Made by a program: the position numbers and the translations under genes. Source: Nesterenkonia haasae (GTDB taxonomy: Bacteria; Actinomycetota; Actinomycetes; Actinomycetales; Micrococcaceae). From it: 63,848 nt of DNA. Position 1 is the stretch's first letter. Each line of letters opens with the position of its first letter. Shown here piece by piece: positions 36,421-45,367 of the stretch. Location: positions 29,370 to 93,217 of the forward strand of contig NZ_VFIE01000018.1 in the NCBI RefSeq assembly GCF_010119385.1, written 5' to 3'. Under the pieces are notes generated by a model. The model did no database searches. It was given only the letters and a program-made list of their open reading frames with translations, and was not told the origin of the DNA.

Positions 36421-38031
36421 TCATGATTCTTGTTGTTCATTGCGGCGCTGTCGGACCAATCGGTTTCCGGAATCGCCCCTGAGGAGACCGCGAGCGCGCT
36501 CATAGTGCATGTCACGCTTTTCAGGGTCCATTTTCTCCAGCATGGAGACCATCATCCGAGACCGATAGTTGGTTTCGAAGACTTCCTGGTGATCTTTGAC
36601 AAACGTCCAATACAGGGCGTCCCATTGCGCCGTCCATTCCCCCGTTGGAAGGTCTGACATCTTTTTGAGGTAGTTACTCCCTGAGACGTAAGGCTTGGTG
36701 GTGATGTCTTCTCCGGCGGCAAACTGGCTCATGGCGTACACATTGGGCACCATGACCCAGTCGTAGGCGTCAATGAACAACTCCATGAACCACTGGTAGA
36801 CCGCGTCCGGGTCAACACGTAGCAGAGACATCGCGTTGCCGAGGACCATGAGCCGTTCAATGTGGTGGGCGTAGCCGGTGGCGAGCACTCGCGTGATCAC
36901 CAGATCCACCGGTTCCAACCCGGTGGTGGCGTTCCACCAGCCTTCCCCGAGGGTGTTGTGGTGGCCCAGGCGGTTGGCAGTCCGCATGTGCCGGCCTCGG
37001 GTCCGGTAGGTGGCTCTCATATACTCTCGCCACCCGATGACCTGCCGGATAAATCCTTCTACCGACGCCAAGGGCGTGTTCTCGTCTGCTCCATGAAGAA
37101 CGGCCCGGACGACTTCACGTGGGTCCAGGAGTCCGATGTTCAAGGAGCTGGTGAGCAACCCATGGTTGATGAAGGGGAACTGGTTGGAAATCGCATCCTC
37201 ATAGGGTCCAAAGTTGTTGAGCCGGTCTAGTACGAACTCCTGCAGGTGTTGGTCTGCTTCCTTGGCGGTGGTTGGCCATGCAAAGAGATCCGGGTCACCC
37301 GGAGCCTGGGGGAACTCGGCACGGACCCACTCGATCGCACGGGCAACGTCCTCAGCGGCGTCGTTCTGCACCGGCTTTACTTGGTCTGCGCCAGAGTCCA
37401 GATCTAGGGTCCCCTCCTGCTGGTGCACCGGATGCTGGGCGAATCGCTCGATGGTGGGCGGAGCGTATCCGCGAGGGAGTTTCTTGCGGTTCTCGGCATC
37501 GAAGGACCATTTCTCGCCCTGGGGTTGGCCATCCTCATCGAGCAGGATGTTGAGCCTGCGCCGTTGCCAGGTGTAGAACTCGTGCATACGGGAGTCATGG
37601 TGGGCGAACCAGTCATCGATCTGCTCGCCGGTTGTGAGGAAGTTCGGAGTCTCCAGGAAATTACTGGGCTTCATGCGGTAGCCACCCTGGGCGAGCGCAG
37701 CCAGTAGGTCCTGCTCGAGCCAGTCATCGACGACGTCGAAGCAACTCACCTCAGCTGGATTGAGCTCTCTTATGAGGTTCGCGAGTTGACTATGGGAGCT
37801 GTTGTCAGCCTCGGAGCGGAGCTGCTCCACCTGGTAGCCGGCGCCGCGCAGTCGGCGAGCAAACCGGTCCATGGAGGCTCGGTGCAGCACCAGCTTATGG
37901 GAGTGGAAGGCGTATTGGCGGAACAGTAGGTCATGTTCGATGAGGACACATACCGTGGTTTTCGGTTCCTGCAAATGTTCCTTGAAAAGCTGATGCGGCA
38001 GGATGAGCCGCACCGCCGGTCCCTCAGTCAT
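36421..38031 (-). CDS. Cryptochrome/photolyase-family protein without iron-sulfur cysteines
   Basis: Member of the bacterial DPRP/FeS-BCP photolyase-cryptochrome group, about 536 residues. The N-terminal RLILPHQLF Rossmann-like domain and a C-terminal FAD-binding helical domain (VEGFIRQVIGWREYMRATY, AYDWVMVPNVYAMSQFA) are clear. FeS-BCP proteins carry four cysteines for a 4Fe-4S cluster, but only two Cys exist in this protein, both in the N-terminal half, so the cluster cannot form. It may repair (6-4) or cyclobutane lesions or act as a light sensor. Four bases after an FAD oxidoreductase gene. ATG 38031 preferred over 38082. Confidence 0.88.
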   Translation of the reverse strand: MTEGPAVRLILPHQLFKEHLQEPKTTVCVLIEHDLLFRQYAFHSHKLVLHRASMDRFARRLRGAGYQVEQLRSEADNSSHSQLANLIRELNPAEVSCFDVVDDWLEQDLLAALAQGGYRMKPSNFLETPNFLTTGEQIDDWFAHHDSRMHEFYTWQRRRLNILLDEDGQPQGEKWSFDAENRKKLPRGYAPPTIERFAQHPVHQQEGTLDLDSGADQVKPVQNDAAEDVARAIEWVRAEFPQAPGDPDLFAWPTTAKEADQHLQEFVLDRLNNFGPYEDAISNQFPFINHGLLTSSLNIGLLDPREVVRAVLHGADENTPLASVEGFIRQVIGWREYMRATYRTRGRHMRTANRLGHHNTLGEGWWNATTGLEPVDLVITRVLATGYAHHIERLMVLGNAMSLLRVDPDAVYQWFMELFIDAYDWVMVPNVYAMSQFAAGEDITTKPYVSGSNYLKKMSDLPTGEWTAQWDALYWTFVKDHQEVFETNYRSRMMVSMLEKMDPEKRDMHYERARGLLRGDSGNRLVRQRRNEQQES

Positions 38032-38035
38032 TCCA

Positions 38036-39298
38036 TCAGCCTCGGGCGAGGAACTCAGTAGCAGACCGGGCTGCGCGGTCACCGGAAACCAGTGCTCCCT
38101 GAATGGAGCCGGTGTCTCGGTGGTCTCCCGCCAAGAGCGTGTGGTCGCCGATTCGCTGCTGTCGGCGCTCTATCAGCGGGGGTGGTTGTGCCGGCAGCGT
38201 ATGGGGAACCACATGGTGTGTGATGACCTCCCAGTCGGTGGTCGAGGTCCGGTATAGGCGCGCCAAGTCACGCTTCACGGCACTCTCTTCGGCGAGGCCA
38301 TCGGGTCGGTCTAGAAGTGTAGTGGCCTGCACAAGGTGTTCCCCGGATGGTGCATAGGAGGGCGCTGCCTCGGAGATCACGGCCGTATTCCAGACAGGCC
38401 CGGCGGGGCCTCCACCGTCTCCGGCGGCGTCGAGCATAAGGAACTTCCCAGCCTCCAGCGGTTCTGACGCGCGGAACCACCAGGTGGTCAGTCCATGGGT
38501 TTTTGGAGACGGCTGGTCGGTGAGTTCAGCAACATGCTGGGGGCCTACCGCCACCACAACCAAGCGGGATCTGAAGACTTCGTTGTCTGTGGTGACTTCG
38601 ACGCCGTCCGCTGTTTCCTTCAGCTTCCGAGCGGGAGTATTGAGCCTGACGGGATCAGTCAGAGAGCCGAACATCTGCTCAGGCAGCGCCTGCATCCCGG
38701 ACTGCGGGAGTCCCGGCACTCCGAGCGCGAACCAGCGCACCAGCTGCCGCACGTAGTGCGCCGATTTTCCGCCGGAGCTGTCCGCTAGGACACCAGCAAG
38801 GAAGGTGTCCAGCAGGTCGCGGCGCAGTCTCCCGGTCAGCCCCGCCCTATCCAGTGAGGTGCTCAGCATCTGATCATGGGGGGCAGTTTTCCCCGCCCGG
38901 GGTTCCCGCAACAGCGCTGGACCGATCCACCGGATGAGCGCAAGCACATCAGAAACTGGAACATGCTTGCTTCGCAGAGTGGCGAGGGCCCGGTCAGGAT
39001 GCCTCAGTGGATGGGCCAGGGTGGAAGTTCCTTCGGCGGTGTTCACCACCGCTCCCACCCCGAACTTCTGCATCTTCAGCGCCGAGACGTCAATCCACTC
39101 CCGAACCGCCGGGTAGGCCGGATTGAGCACTTGGAACCCCCGGTCGCAGCGGAAGCCGTCAATGAGGTCAGTGCGTACTCGACCTCCTACGGCGTCACCG
39201 GCTTCTAGGACAGTGACGTCGTGGCCCCTGCTTTGCAGGCGGCGAGCGCACTGCAGACCCGCGAGACCTGCTCCGATCACTATGACATCGGTGTCCAT
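38036..39298 (-). CDS. FAD-dependent amine-oxidase/phytoene-desaturase-like oxidoreductase
   Basis: 420-residue flavoprotein with the FAD dinucleotide motif at the extreme N-terminus (VIVIGAGLAGLQCARRL), then VLEAGDAVGGRVRTD, and a C-terminal FAD contact (DTGSIQGALVSGDRAA) typical of the amine oxidase/NAD(P)-binding Rossmann group. Start 39298 has AAGGAGG 4 bases upstream. Substrate unknown. It is transcribed with the photolyase-family gene (4-nt gap), suggesting a shared light or pigment-related role, which is inference. Confidence 0.87.
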   Translation of the reverse strand: MDTDVIVIGAGLAGLQCARRLQSRGHDVTVLEAGDAVGGRVRTDLIDGFRCDRGFQVLNPAYPAVREWIDVSALKMQKFGVGAVVNTAEGTSTLAHPLRHPDRALATLRSKHVPVSDVLALIRWIGPALLREPRAGKTAPHDQMLSTSLDRAGLTGRLRRDLLDTFLAGVLADSSGGKSAHYVRQLVRWFALGVPGLPQSGMQALPEQMFGSLTDPVRLNTPARKLKETADGVEVTTDNEVFRSRLVVVAVGPQHVAELTDQPSPKTHGLTTWWFRASEPLEAGKFLMLDAAGDGGGPAGPVWNTAVISEAAPSYAPSGEHLVQATTLLDRPDGLAEESAVKRDLARLYRTSTTDWEVITHHVVPHTLPAQPPPLIERRQQRIGDHTLLAGDHRDTGSIQGALVSGDRAARSATEFLARG

Positions 39299-39422
39299 GG
39301 TGCCTCCTTGCGCTGGTTTGTGGGTCAGTCTACGGCTGAAAACCCGCCCGGTAGACTGATACGTCGCCACTGGATCATGTGGATCCTGCCTGATCAGCCC
39401 GCCCAGAAGGAGTTTTGCTCTG

Positions 39423-39887
39423 ATGAGTCCGCATCTGCTTTTCCGAGTCATGGCCATCGCAGAAGCTGTGTCGTGGACTCTACTGCTGGGCGGAATGGTC
39501 TTACGTGCGACGGCTGGCCTCGATATAGCGGTGACCATCGGCGGAGGCATCCACGGGTTCGTCTTCCTGGCCTATGCCGTCACCGCCGCACTGGTGGCGA
39601 AGAACCAGCGGATGGGACGTTGGCCGGCGTCTGTAGCGATCATCAGCGCAGTCATCCCATATGCGACGATTCCTGCGGACCTTTGGCTGACCCGAACCGG
39701 GCGATTGTCCGGTTCCTGGAGACGGACAGCTACTGAAGACTTGCGTGACCAGAAGTGGCACGACAGCCTCTTCCGAACAGTGGTGAAGCATCCGGTGGTG
39801 AGCTGCGCAATTCTGCTGGGCAGCGTCGCCGTGGCGTTCATGGCGCTGTTGGCTCTGGGATCACCGCTCGACAGACTCCCCGACTAA
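39423..39887 (+). CDS. DUF3817 small membrane protein
   Basis: 154-residue protein with three to four membrane helices, matching the actinobacterial DUF3817 pattern (FRVMAIAEAVSWTLLL, GGGIHGFVFLAYAVTA). Function unknown. Its stop overlaps the start of the CDP-alcohol phosphotransferase by one base (TAATG). It heads a coupled five-gene run and is divergent from the FAD oxidoreductase. Confidence 0.83.
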   Translation: MSPHLLFRVMAIAEAVSWTLLLGGMVLRATAGLDIAVTIGGGIHGFVFLAYAVTAALVAKNQRMGRWPASVAIISAVIPYATIPADLWLTRTGRLSGSWRRTATEDLRDQKWHDSLFRTVVKHPVVSCAILLGSVAVAFMALLALGSPLDRLPD

Positions 39888-40663
39888 TGACCAGTCGACC
39901 TTCGGCACCTGCTTCAGCTGGGGAGGGCGGAGCCTCCACGGGCCGGGTCGATTCCGCGCTGACTGTCGTCTTCGCAGTCGCTGGAGCATTCCTCCTGACC
40001 GTGCTGTCTGAACCCAGCCCGTCGGTGGGTGCAGTGGGTGTGGCGTCGTCGTCCCTCATTCCTGTCATCGCAGCATGGTCGGTGATGCGCCGGAGCCCCC
40101 AGATGATCACCCCCGCAGACCGGGTCACGCTGCTTCGTGTGGCACTGATCGGCATACTCACGGCTGCTCTGGTGTTGACGATCGCCCAGGCGCTGCCGTC
40201 ACGGACGTGGACGGTGCTGATTGTTGCTGCTTTGGCGGCAGTGTTGGATGCAGTGGACGGTTGGGTAGCTCGTCACGCTGGCCGAGGGACGGTGGCGGGT
40301 GCACGGTTGGACGGTGAGGCCGACGCCGCTGCACTGCTGGTCCTTTCTGCTCTGCTGGCTATGACTGTGGGGTGGTGGGTCCTACTGATCGGACTGATGC
40401 GGTACCTCTTTGTGGGCGGCTCGCTGATCAGACGTTCATGGCGCCGGTCTCTGCCCTACAGCGGGTTCCGCAGAGTCGTGGCCGCGTGGCAGGCAATCGC
40501 TGTCGTGGTGAGCCTAGGCCCTGTAGTCCCGGTCCCCATTGCAGGGGCCTTGGCAGCAACAGCTCTAGCGGCGCTGCTGTCTTCGTTCGGTCGCGACATC
40601 CTCCTCCTGGAGCGTACCGGCCGATCACGGGGCGAAACATCTCATCCTGAGCGGCCGGACTGA
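39887..40663 (+). CDS. CDP-alcohol phosphatidyltransferase
   Basis: Membrane enzyme of 258 residues transferring a phosphatidyl or similar group from a CDP-linked donor to an alcohol. The complete CDP-OH-P motif DxxDGxxAR...GxxxDxxxD is readable (DAVDGWVAR through LDGEADA). Six helices predicted. Which alcohol (inositol, glycerol phosphate or another) is not clear. Overlaps DUF3817 by 1 nt and the glycosyltransferase by 1 nt. Confidence 0.88.
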   Translation: MTSRPSAPASAGEGGASTGRVDSALTVVFAVAGAFLLTVLSEPSPSVGAVGVASSSLIPVIAAWSVMRRSPQMITPADRVTLLRVALIGILTAALVLTIAQALPSRTWTVLIVAALAAVLDAVDGWVARHAGRGTVAGARLDGEADAAALLVLSALLAMTVGWWVLLIGLMRYLFVGGSLIRRSWRRSLPYSGFRRVVAAWQAIAVVVSLGPVVPVPIAGALAATALAALLSSFGRDILLLERTGRSRGETSHPERPD

Positions 40664-41730
40664 TGGAACCGCGAAAGTCCGATCACGCATTCATTGTGCC
40701 GGCCGACCTGCCGGGACCCAGCGGGGGTCTGAACTACAACCGGCGTGTTCTGCAGTCTTGGCACCAGCACGGTCTGCATGTCGCAGAAGAACCCATAGCT
40801 GGCAGTTGGCCGAACCCTGACCAGCATGCCAAGCGTGCGTTAGCCCAATGCCTGTTTCGGTACAGGTCAGTGCTCGTCGATGGGATCATCGCCTCGGCGG
40901 CACCGGACGAGCTCGCTCGGGCTCGAGCTGCGGGGGTCGAGGTATCAGTGCTGATGCATCTGCCACTTCCTGCGGAGACTGGTTTGAGTGAGGATCAGCG
41001 GAGGTCAGCTCAAGAGACAGAGCACCAAGCTCTCCAGCAGGCGACGCGGGTCGTATGCACCAGTCAGTGGGCCCAGCGTGACGTGACTGCTCGGTACGGG
41101 AAGCTCCCGACTGCCGTGGCAGCCCCTGGCTGTGATGCTTCGCCGCTGGCCCGCGGGTCCCTTCCACCGCGCATGTTGTTTCTCGGAACCATCTCGCCCA
41201 GAAAGAACCCGCGGCTGCTGCTGCAAGCACTGGCAGCGTTGGACCGGGTCCCTTGGAGGCTGACGATCGCTGGACCTCCGGGCCCGGACCCGAACTACAC
41301 GGCAGACGTGGCTGCTGCTGCGAGTAGGCTTCCGGGTCGCGTTGACCTGGTGGGACCCCTGACCGGGGAGCCGCTGGAAAAGACCTGGGATGCCACGGAC
41401 CTGCTGGTGCTGCCCTCGCTGGTAGAGACCTACGGAATGGTGGTCACGGAGGCCATTGCTCGCGGGGTCCCGGCTCTTGTTGGCGCCGGTACCGGGGCGG
41501 AGGAAGCCCTGGCGGCAGCTCAAGATCCCGCACGCCGCGCAGACTATTCGGCATTGCCGGGTATGGCGGTTGACCCCAGTGACCCACAGGCGTGGTCGGC
41601 AGCGCTGGGGCAGTGGCTGACGCTGGGTGACTTGCGAAGACGATGGCGCAGCAATGCTTCGGTCGACCGGGATAGACTCCGACCATGGAGCGAGACAGCG
41701 GAAACTCTTCACACAGCACTCCGGTGGTGA
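40663..41730 (+). CDS. GT4-family glycosyltransferase
   Basis: GT-B fold retaining glycosyltransferase of 355 residues. The N-terminal PADLPGPSGGLNYNRRVL glycine loop and the C-terminal FLGTISPRKNPRLLLQAL, PSLVETYGMVVTEAIARGVP (E-x7-E motif) are characteristic of family 4. It probably transfers a nucleotide-activated sugar to a lipid acceptor made by the adjacent phosphotransferase. TGATG overlap with the upstream gene. Confidence 0.9.
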   Translation: MEPRKSDHAFIVPADLPGPSGGLNYNRRVLQSWHQHGLHVAEEPIAGSWPNPDQHAKRALAQCLFRYRSVLVDGIIASAAPDELARARAAGVEVSVLMHLPLPAETGLSEDQRRSAQETEHQALQQATRVVCTSQWAQRDVTARYGKLPTAVAAPGCDASPLARGSLPPRMLFLGTISPRKNPRLLLQALAALDRVPWRLTIAGPPGPDPNYTADVAAAASRLPGRVDLVGPLTGEPLEKTWDATDLLVLPSLVETYGMVVTEAIARGVPALVGAGTGAEEALAAAQDPARRADYSALPGMAVDPSDPQAWSAALGQWLTLGDLRRRWRSNASVDRDRLRPWSETAETLHTALRW

Positions 41731-42560
41731 CACGTCCTGTGGCTGCGGACTGGTTGGGTCTGCGACGAGCAGCCGATCACGAAGCGAGGCAGAACGCTGC
41801 ACCTGTGATCAAGCGCATCAGTTCCTGGTTGGACGAACGTCTCAATGCCGGCCAAGCGGCTGTGGTCATTGACCTCGGAGCGGGCACTGGATCGAATCAG
41901 GCGTGGCTGGCACCTCGGCTGACCGTGCCCCAACAGTGGATTCTTGTCGACCACGATGCGGGGTTGTTGGATGCGAGCACTGCAACGGATGCTCAGCAGG
42001 TCAGGAGTACCACCCGGATGGTGGGGACAGTACATCAGCTTCCAGAGCTGGTGGGCTCAGAGGCCCCCACTCTCGTAACCTGCGCAGCGCTTTTGGATCT
42101 GCTTTCACCGCAGGAAGCAACGCTGATCGCTCAGACGATTGCTTCATCCCAAGCAGCGGCGTTGCTGAGCCTGACCGTGACCGGTCACGTCTCTCTCACC
42201 CCGGAGGACCCGGTAGACCACCAGGTGGCTGCAGCGTTCGACGCTCACCAACGCCGCGAGGATCTGCTCGGACCTGACGCCGCAGAAACGGTCGCGGGAT
42301 TGCTGCGCGAGAATGGCGTCGATGTCGAAGTCGTGGAGACTGACTGGGTTCTCGACGCCGCTCAGCCTGAGTTGGTGGAACGGTATCTGACCGACCGAGC
42401 CAATGCTGCAGTGGAACAGAATCCAGACTTAGCTGAGGCGGCCCAGCAGTGGGTGCAGCGGCGTCGCGTGCAGCTTCAGCACGGAGACCTCAGTGTCCGT
42501 GTGGGGCACCAAGACGTGGTGTGCATCCCGGAGGCCCAGGCAGCTTTGTCGGCAGGCTGA
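41727..42560 (+). CDS. SAM-dependent methyltransferase
   Basis: Class I methyltransferase of about 277 residues. SAM-binding motif I is VVIDLGAGTGSNQAWLAPRL, followed by an acidic VDHD. I prefer GTG 41727, which overlaps the glycosyltransferase stop by 4 nt like its neighbours; an ATG at 41685 would add 14 residues inside the previous gene. Probably methylates an intermediate of this lipid/glycan operon. Confidence 0.84.
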   Translation: MTRPVAADWLGLRRAADHEARQNAAPVIKRISSWLDERLNAGQAAVVIDLGAGTGSNQAWLAPRLTVPQQWILVDHDAGLLDASTATDAQQVRSTTRMVGTVHQLPELVGSEAPTLVTCAALLDLLSPQEATLIAQTIASSQAAALLSLTVTGHVSLTPEDPVDHQVAAAFDAHQRREDLLGPDAAETVAGLLRENGVDVEVVETDWVLDAAQPELVERYLTDRANAAVEQNPDLAEAAQQWVQRRRVQLQHGDLSVRVGHQDVVCIPEAQAALSAG

Positions 42561-42563
42561 GCA

Positions 42564-43523
42564 GTGAACACCCCTGCGCAGACCGGCGCGGGGCAGGCAG
42601 CGGGCTTGCCCTGGCGAAGCATCGCGGTGGGAGCGGCCCAGATCCTCATCACCGGGACGATCCTGGTGGCCATTGCCGCGTTGTGGGGGACAGAGAACTT
42701 CGCTTCCGCCGTACGTGGTCTGCCCTGGTGGTCTTTCATCGCAGCGGGCGCCCTTGGAGGTCTTGGAGTGGTTGTGCAGGCCCTCCGGTGGCGGATTGTT
42801 GCCCGTCATCATGCCATTGACGTCGGTGTCGGTGCGGCTATTGCCCGATGCTGGCAGGCTGCATTTCTCAACAGTGTGCTTCCAGGCGGTTTGGCGGGCG
42901 ACGCGTTGCGCGCAGCCGATGACAGCACTGACGCCTCCGTTTCCTCGCGCCCCAGGGCCCTAGCCAGCGGGTTCGCGTCTATGGCCGCCGAACGATTGGT
43001 CGGGACTGCAGTGGTGTTTATTGCCGGCGGCGTGGTGCTGCTGCCTCTTGCCCCAGTGGCAGGCACCGGATGTTTGCTTGCTGCGCTCACAGCAGCCGCC
43101 GTTGCCAGCCGCTGGCTCCGCCGTGTGCCCGTAGCCGGAGTCATACGGATCGTGGCGCTCTCAGTGGTCGGATGGACCTGTTTCGCGACCCTCTTCATGA
43201 TCTCGGTTGCGGTGCTGGAGCCCGCCGCCCCGATCGCAATGTTCCCGAGTGCGGCGGCCGTGGCGCTGGCCGGCATGTCGATACCTGTGGGGGTCGGCGG
43301 CTGGGGAATCCGCGAGGTGGCCTCCGCCTGGAGTTTCTCACTGAGCGGGCTCTCGGCCGCTGATGGGGTTCGCGTCTCAGTAGGCTATGGAGTATTGGCG
43401 CTGGCATCGACTACACCCGGTGCTGTCATTCTCGCTCTCCGGATTGTGCCGAGGCTGCGTCAGGCTCGCTTCTTCGCCGCAGGACCGAGACAGCGAAATC
43501 GGCGTCGTCGTGACAAGCTTTGA
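42564..43523 (+). CDS. Flippase-like integral membrane protein (LPG-synthase TM/UPF0104 family)
   Basis: 319-residue protein with about eight membrane helices, in the family of the MprF transmembrane/flippase module (lysylphosphatidylglycerol_TM). Family cues are LRWRIVARHHAIDVGVGAAIARCWQAAFLNSVLPGGLAGDALRA and SIPVGVGGWGIREVASAW. There is no aminoacyltransferase domain, so it may only translocate a lipid. GTG start, 3 bases after the methyltransferase stop. The 3' end overlaps the convergent methyltransferase gene by 98 bases. Confidence 0.86.
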   Translation: MNTPAQTGAGQAAGLPWRSIAVGAAQILITGTILVAIAALWGTENFASAVRGLPWWSFIAAGALGGLGVVVQALRWRIVARHHAIDVGVGAAIARCWQAAFLNSVLPGGLAGDALRAADDSTDASVSSRPRALASGFASMAAERLVGTAVVFIAGGVVLLPLAPVAGTGCLLAALTAAAVASRWLRRVPVAGVIRIVALSVVGWTCFATLFMISVAVLEPAAPIAMFPSAAAVALAGMSIPVGVGGWGIREVASAWSFSLSGLSAADGVRVSVGYGVLALASTTPGAVILALRIVPRLRQARFFAAGPRQRNRRRRDKL

Positions 43524-44085
43524 GATCCCAGGTCGCGAATCGGTGCTCTAGGGACAACCCGGACACCGCAACATACTGATCAAACTCAGCCAGGCTGAGA
43601 TGCCGGTTCGTGTGGAATCCTACGATAATGAAACCATCTGGGTTTACGCATGCCTTCATTTGGCGCAGCACCTGGATCTCGGTGCCAGGTGCGAGGAACA
43701 CCATGACATTGCCGGCTAGCAACACAGCGTCGAAGGACTCCGTTGTTCCGAGCGTCTGCAGCTCCAACTCGGCCAGATCGGCGACAGTGTAGCGAGGTCC
43801 GGGGTGGTCCGCCTCGGCGGCAGCGATCAGCACAGGGTCCGCGTCGACTCCGTGCACGGTGTGGCCACGCGCGTGAAGCTCCCCGGAGAGCCTGCCAGTG
43901 CCGCATCCGGCATCCAGGATGCGCGCATGCCGCGGGACCATCGCATCGACCAGTCGCGCTTCACCGACCAGGTCCTGCCCCTGGGCCGCGAGTTTCCTGA
44001 AGCGGTTGATGTACCACTGGGAATGACCATTCTGGGTCTCGGTAGCCCACCGTGTGGGTGGTGGCGCGGAATCTGTCATGGCCAT
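43426..44085 (-). CDS. Class I SAM-dependent methyltransferase
   Basis: 219-residue methyltransferase with motif I ILDAGCGTGRLSGELHARG and an acidic GVDADP at the end of the second strand, a ubiquinone/UbiG-like layout. Substrate unknown. ATG 44085 or 44079. Its C-terminus overlaps the flippase-like gene tail-to-tail by 98 bases, unusually long for a bacterial convergent pair. Possibly cotranscribed with the nitrilase-like gene upstream. Confidence 0.88.
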   Translation of the reverse strand: MAMTDSAPPPTRWATETQNGHSQWYINRFRKLAAQGQDLVGEARLVDAMVPRHARILDAGCGTGRLSGELHARGHTVHGVDADPVLIAAAEADHPGPRYTVADLAELELQTLGTTESFDAVLLAGNVMVFLAPGTEIQVLRQMKACVNPDGFIIVGFHTNRHLSLAEFDQYVAVSGLSLEHRFATWDLKACHDDADFAVSVLRRRSEPDAASAQSGERE

Positions 44086-44114
44086 ACTCTACGAGGTGGC
44101 CGGCGGCATAGTCT

Positions 44115-44822
44115 TCAGCGGACCAGGTCGGCTACTGCGATACGACCCGGGTGTGCGTCTGTACCGGCGAGCCTTTCGCCAGCGGAGTCGTAGATGGCTG
44201 AGTGGCCGGCTGTTGAGGTGAAGGCGCCTCCCGTAGCTCCGGCGAAGCTGGCGACTGCTACCGGGGCCCGCAATGCCCGTGCAATGACATAGCAGCGAGA
44301 CTCGCACTCGATCACGTCTTCGGGAAGATCGACGACGCCGGCAGCGTAGAGGTCTACTCCCCTTCTCCCCAGTTGAGCCGTGTGCTGGCTCGCGCCGGTA
44401 TCTTTGCAGATGGCCAACCCCACGGTCCAACCGTCAATCTCTGTCACCTCAGGTCCTGGCCCTGGAGTGAAGCGTTGATGCTCCTGCCCGTGGACCCACG
44501 TTTTCCGATAGACCGCGCGAACGCCGGACCTATCGATGCGGATCGTGGCAATGAAGGCCCTGTCACCTTCGATAATGGGCGCCCCGGCAAGAGCGACCGC
44601 ATTGGTTTCCCGGCAAGCGGCAATGATGGGCTCAAGGGCAGAATCGCTGAGAGCCACCGCGTCGGCCTCAAGCTCGTAACCGGTCAGCGATAGCTCCGGA
44701 AACACGATCAGCCGCGCCTGAGCTCGGCGCACCGCTTCAGCGTGTGCGGCAGCATTGCCGCCTAGGTCATGGGGGCGAATCGCAGGCTGCGCCACGGCAA
44801 CACTGAGAGTTGAGGACGTCAT
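44115..44822 (-). CDS. Carbon-nitrogen hydrolase (nitrilase family)
   Basis: Nitrilase-superfamily amidase of 235 residues with the Glu-Lys-Cys triad visible: Glu in FPELSLTGY, Lys in YRKTWVHG and Cys in LAICKDTG. It hydrolyses a non-peptide C-N bond, substrate unknown. ATG 44822 chosen (MTSSTLSVAVAQP); 44843 adds seven residues. Divergent from a membrane-protein/regulator pair. Confidence 0.88.
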   Translation of the reverse strand: MTSSTLSVAVAQPAIRPHDLGGNAAAHAEAVRRAQARLIVFPELSLTGYELEADAVALSDSALEPIIAACRETNAVALAGAPIIEGDRAFIATIRIDRSGVRAVYRKTWVHGQEHQRFTPGPGPEVTEIDGWTVGLAICKDTGASQHTAQLGRRGVDLYAAGVVDLPEDVIECESRCYVIARALRAPVAVASFAGATGGAFTSTAGHSAIYDSAGERLAGTDAHPGRIAVADLVR

Positions 44823-44900
44823 GAGTCGATTATTGCTGAACAACGCCTCCGGAGCTCATTGGTCGCACCATAGTCTACTTGCAAAATGTGCAACTAGTTG

Positions 44901-44910
44901 TGAAAGTGAT
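44901..44910. promoter_or_regulatory. Palindrome before the membrane protein/regulator pair
   Basis: CAACTAGTTG, a perfect 10-base palindrome, ends 3 bases before GAAAG and 4-13 bases before the ATG at 44914. A candidate operator for the downstream winged-helix regulator. Confidence 0.35.
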
Positions 44911-44913
44911 TAC

Positions 44914-45360
44914 ATGAGAAGGCCTGAGCGAAAACCTGCGGGAGTCGACGGGGGCGCGAACCCAACACCTGAACAGGCGCGTGCATTGCTGGCTGCCATA
45001 CCCGCCCAACCAAAGCATGAGCTGGGGGTAGCTGATCACATCTGCGTGGGAGCAACTGTCATCCTCGCGATGGCTTCAGGACTAATTGCCCTCACTGGCC
45101 ATCCCTGGTGGGCGGTCATTCCTGCTGTGGCATCCAGTACCGGCGCATTCGCGTGGATAGCACACCGCCAGGCACGAGTGAACGAACCTCGGTTGCGAGC
45201 CGTCTTGCTCCCGTGCCTTTTCGCCGCGTGGCTTAGTCTTCCCATTTGGAGGGGGATCACCCGCGGGGAGACCGTCCCCTTTCCTGAGTCGATGATATTC
45301 GCTGGACTAGCTCCCGCAGCCTGGCTGGGGTTCTACCTGTGGCTTCAGCTGCGCCGTTAG
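44914..45360 (+). CDS. Hypothetical membrane protein paired with a winged-helix regulator
   Basis: 148-residue protein with a polar N-terminus (NPTPEQARALLAAI, as seen in many actinobacterial membrane proteins of this size) and four hydrophobic helices. I do not recognise a function. Seven bases separate it from the downstream winged-helix regulator, a common actinobacterial pairing in which the regulator controls the membrane protein. Confidence 0.72.
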   Translation: MRRPERKPAGVDGGANPTPEQARALLAAIPAQPKHELGVADHICVGATVILAMASGLIALTGHPWWAVIPAVASSTGAFAWIAHRQARVNEPRLRAVLLPCLFAAWLSLPIWRGITRGETVPFPESMIFAGLAPAAWLGFYLWLQLRR

Positions 45361-45367
45361 AGGCACC

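Noticed and set aside
36297-36515. Small minus-strand ORF overlapping the photolyase 3' end
   Set aside because: It is largely the alternate frame of the photolyase C-terminus and has no independent support.
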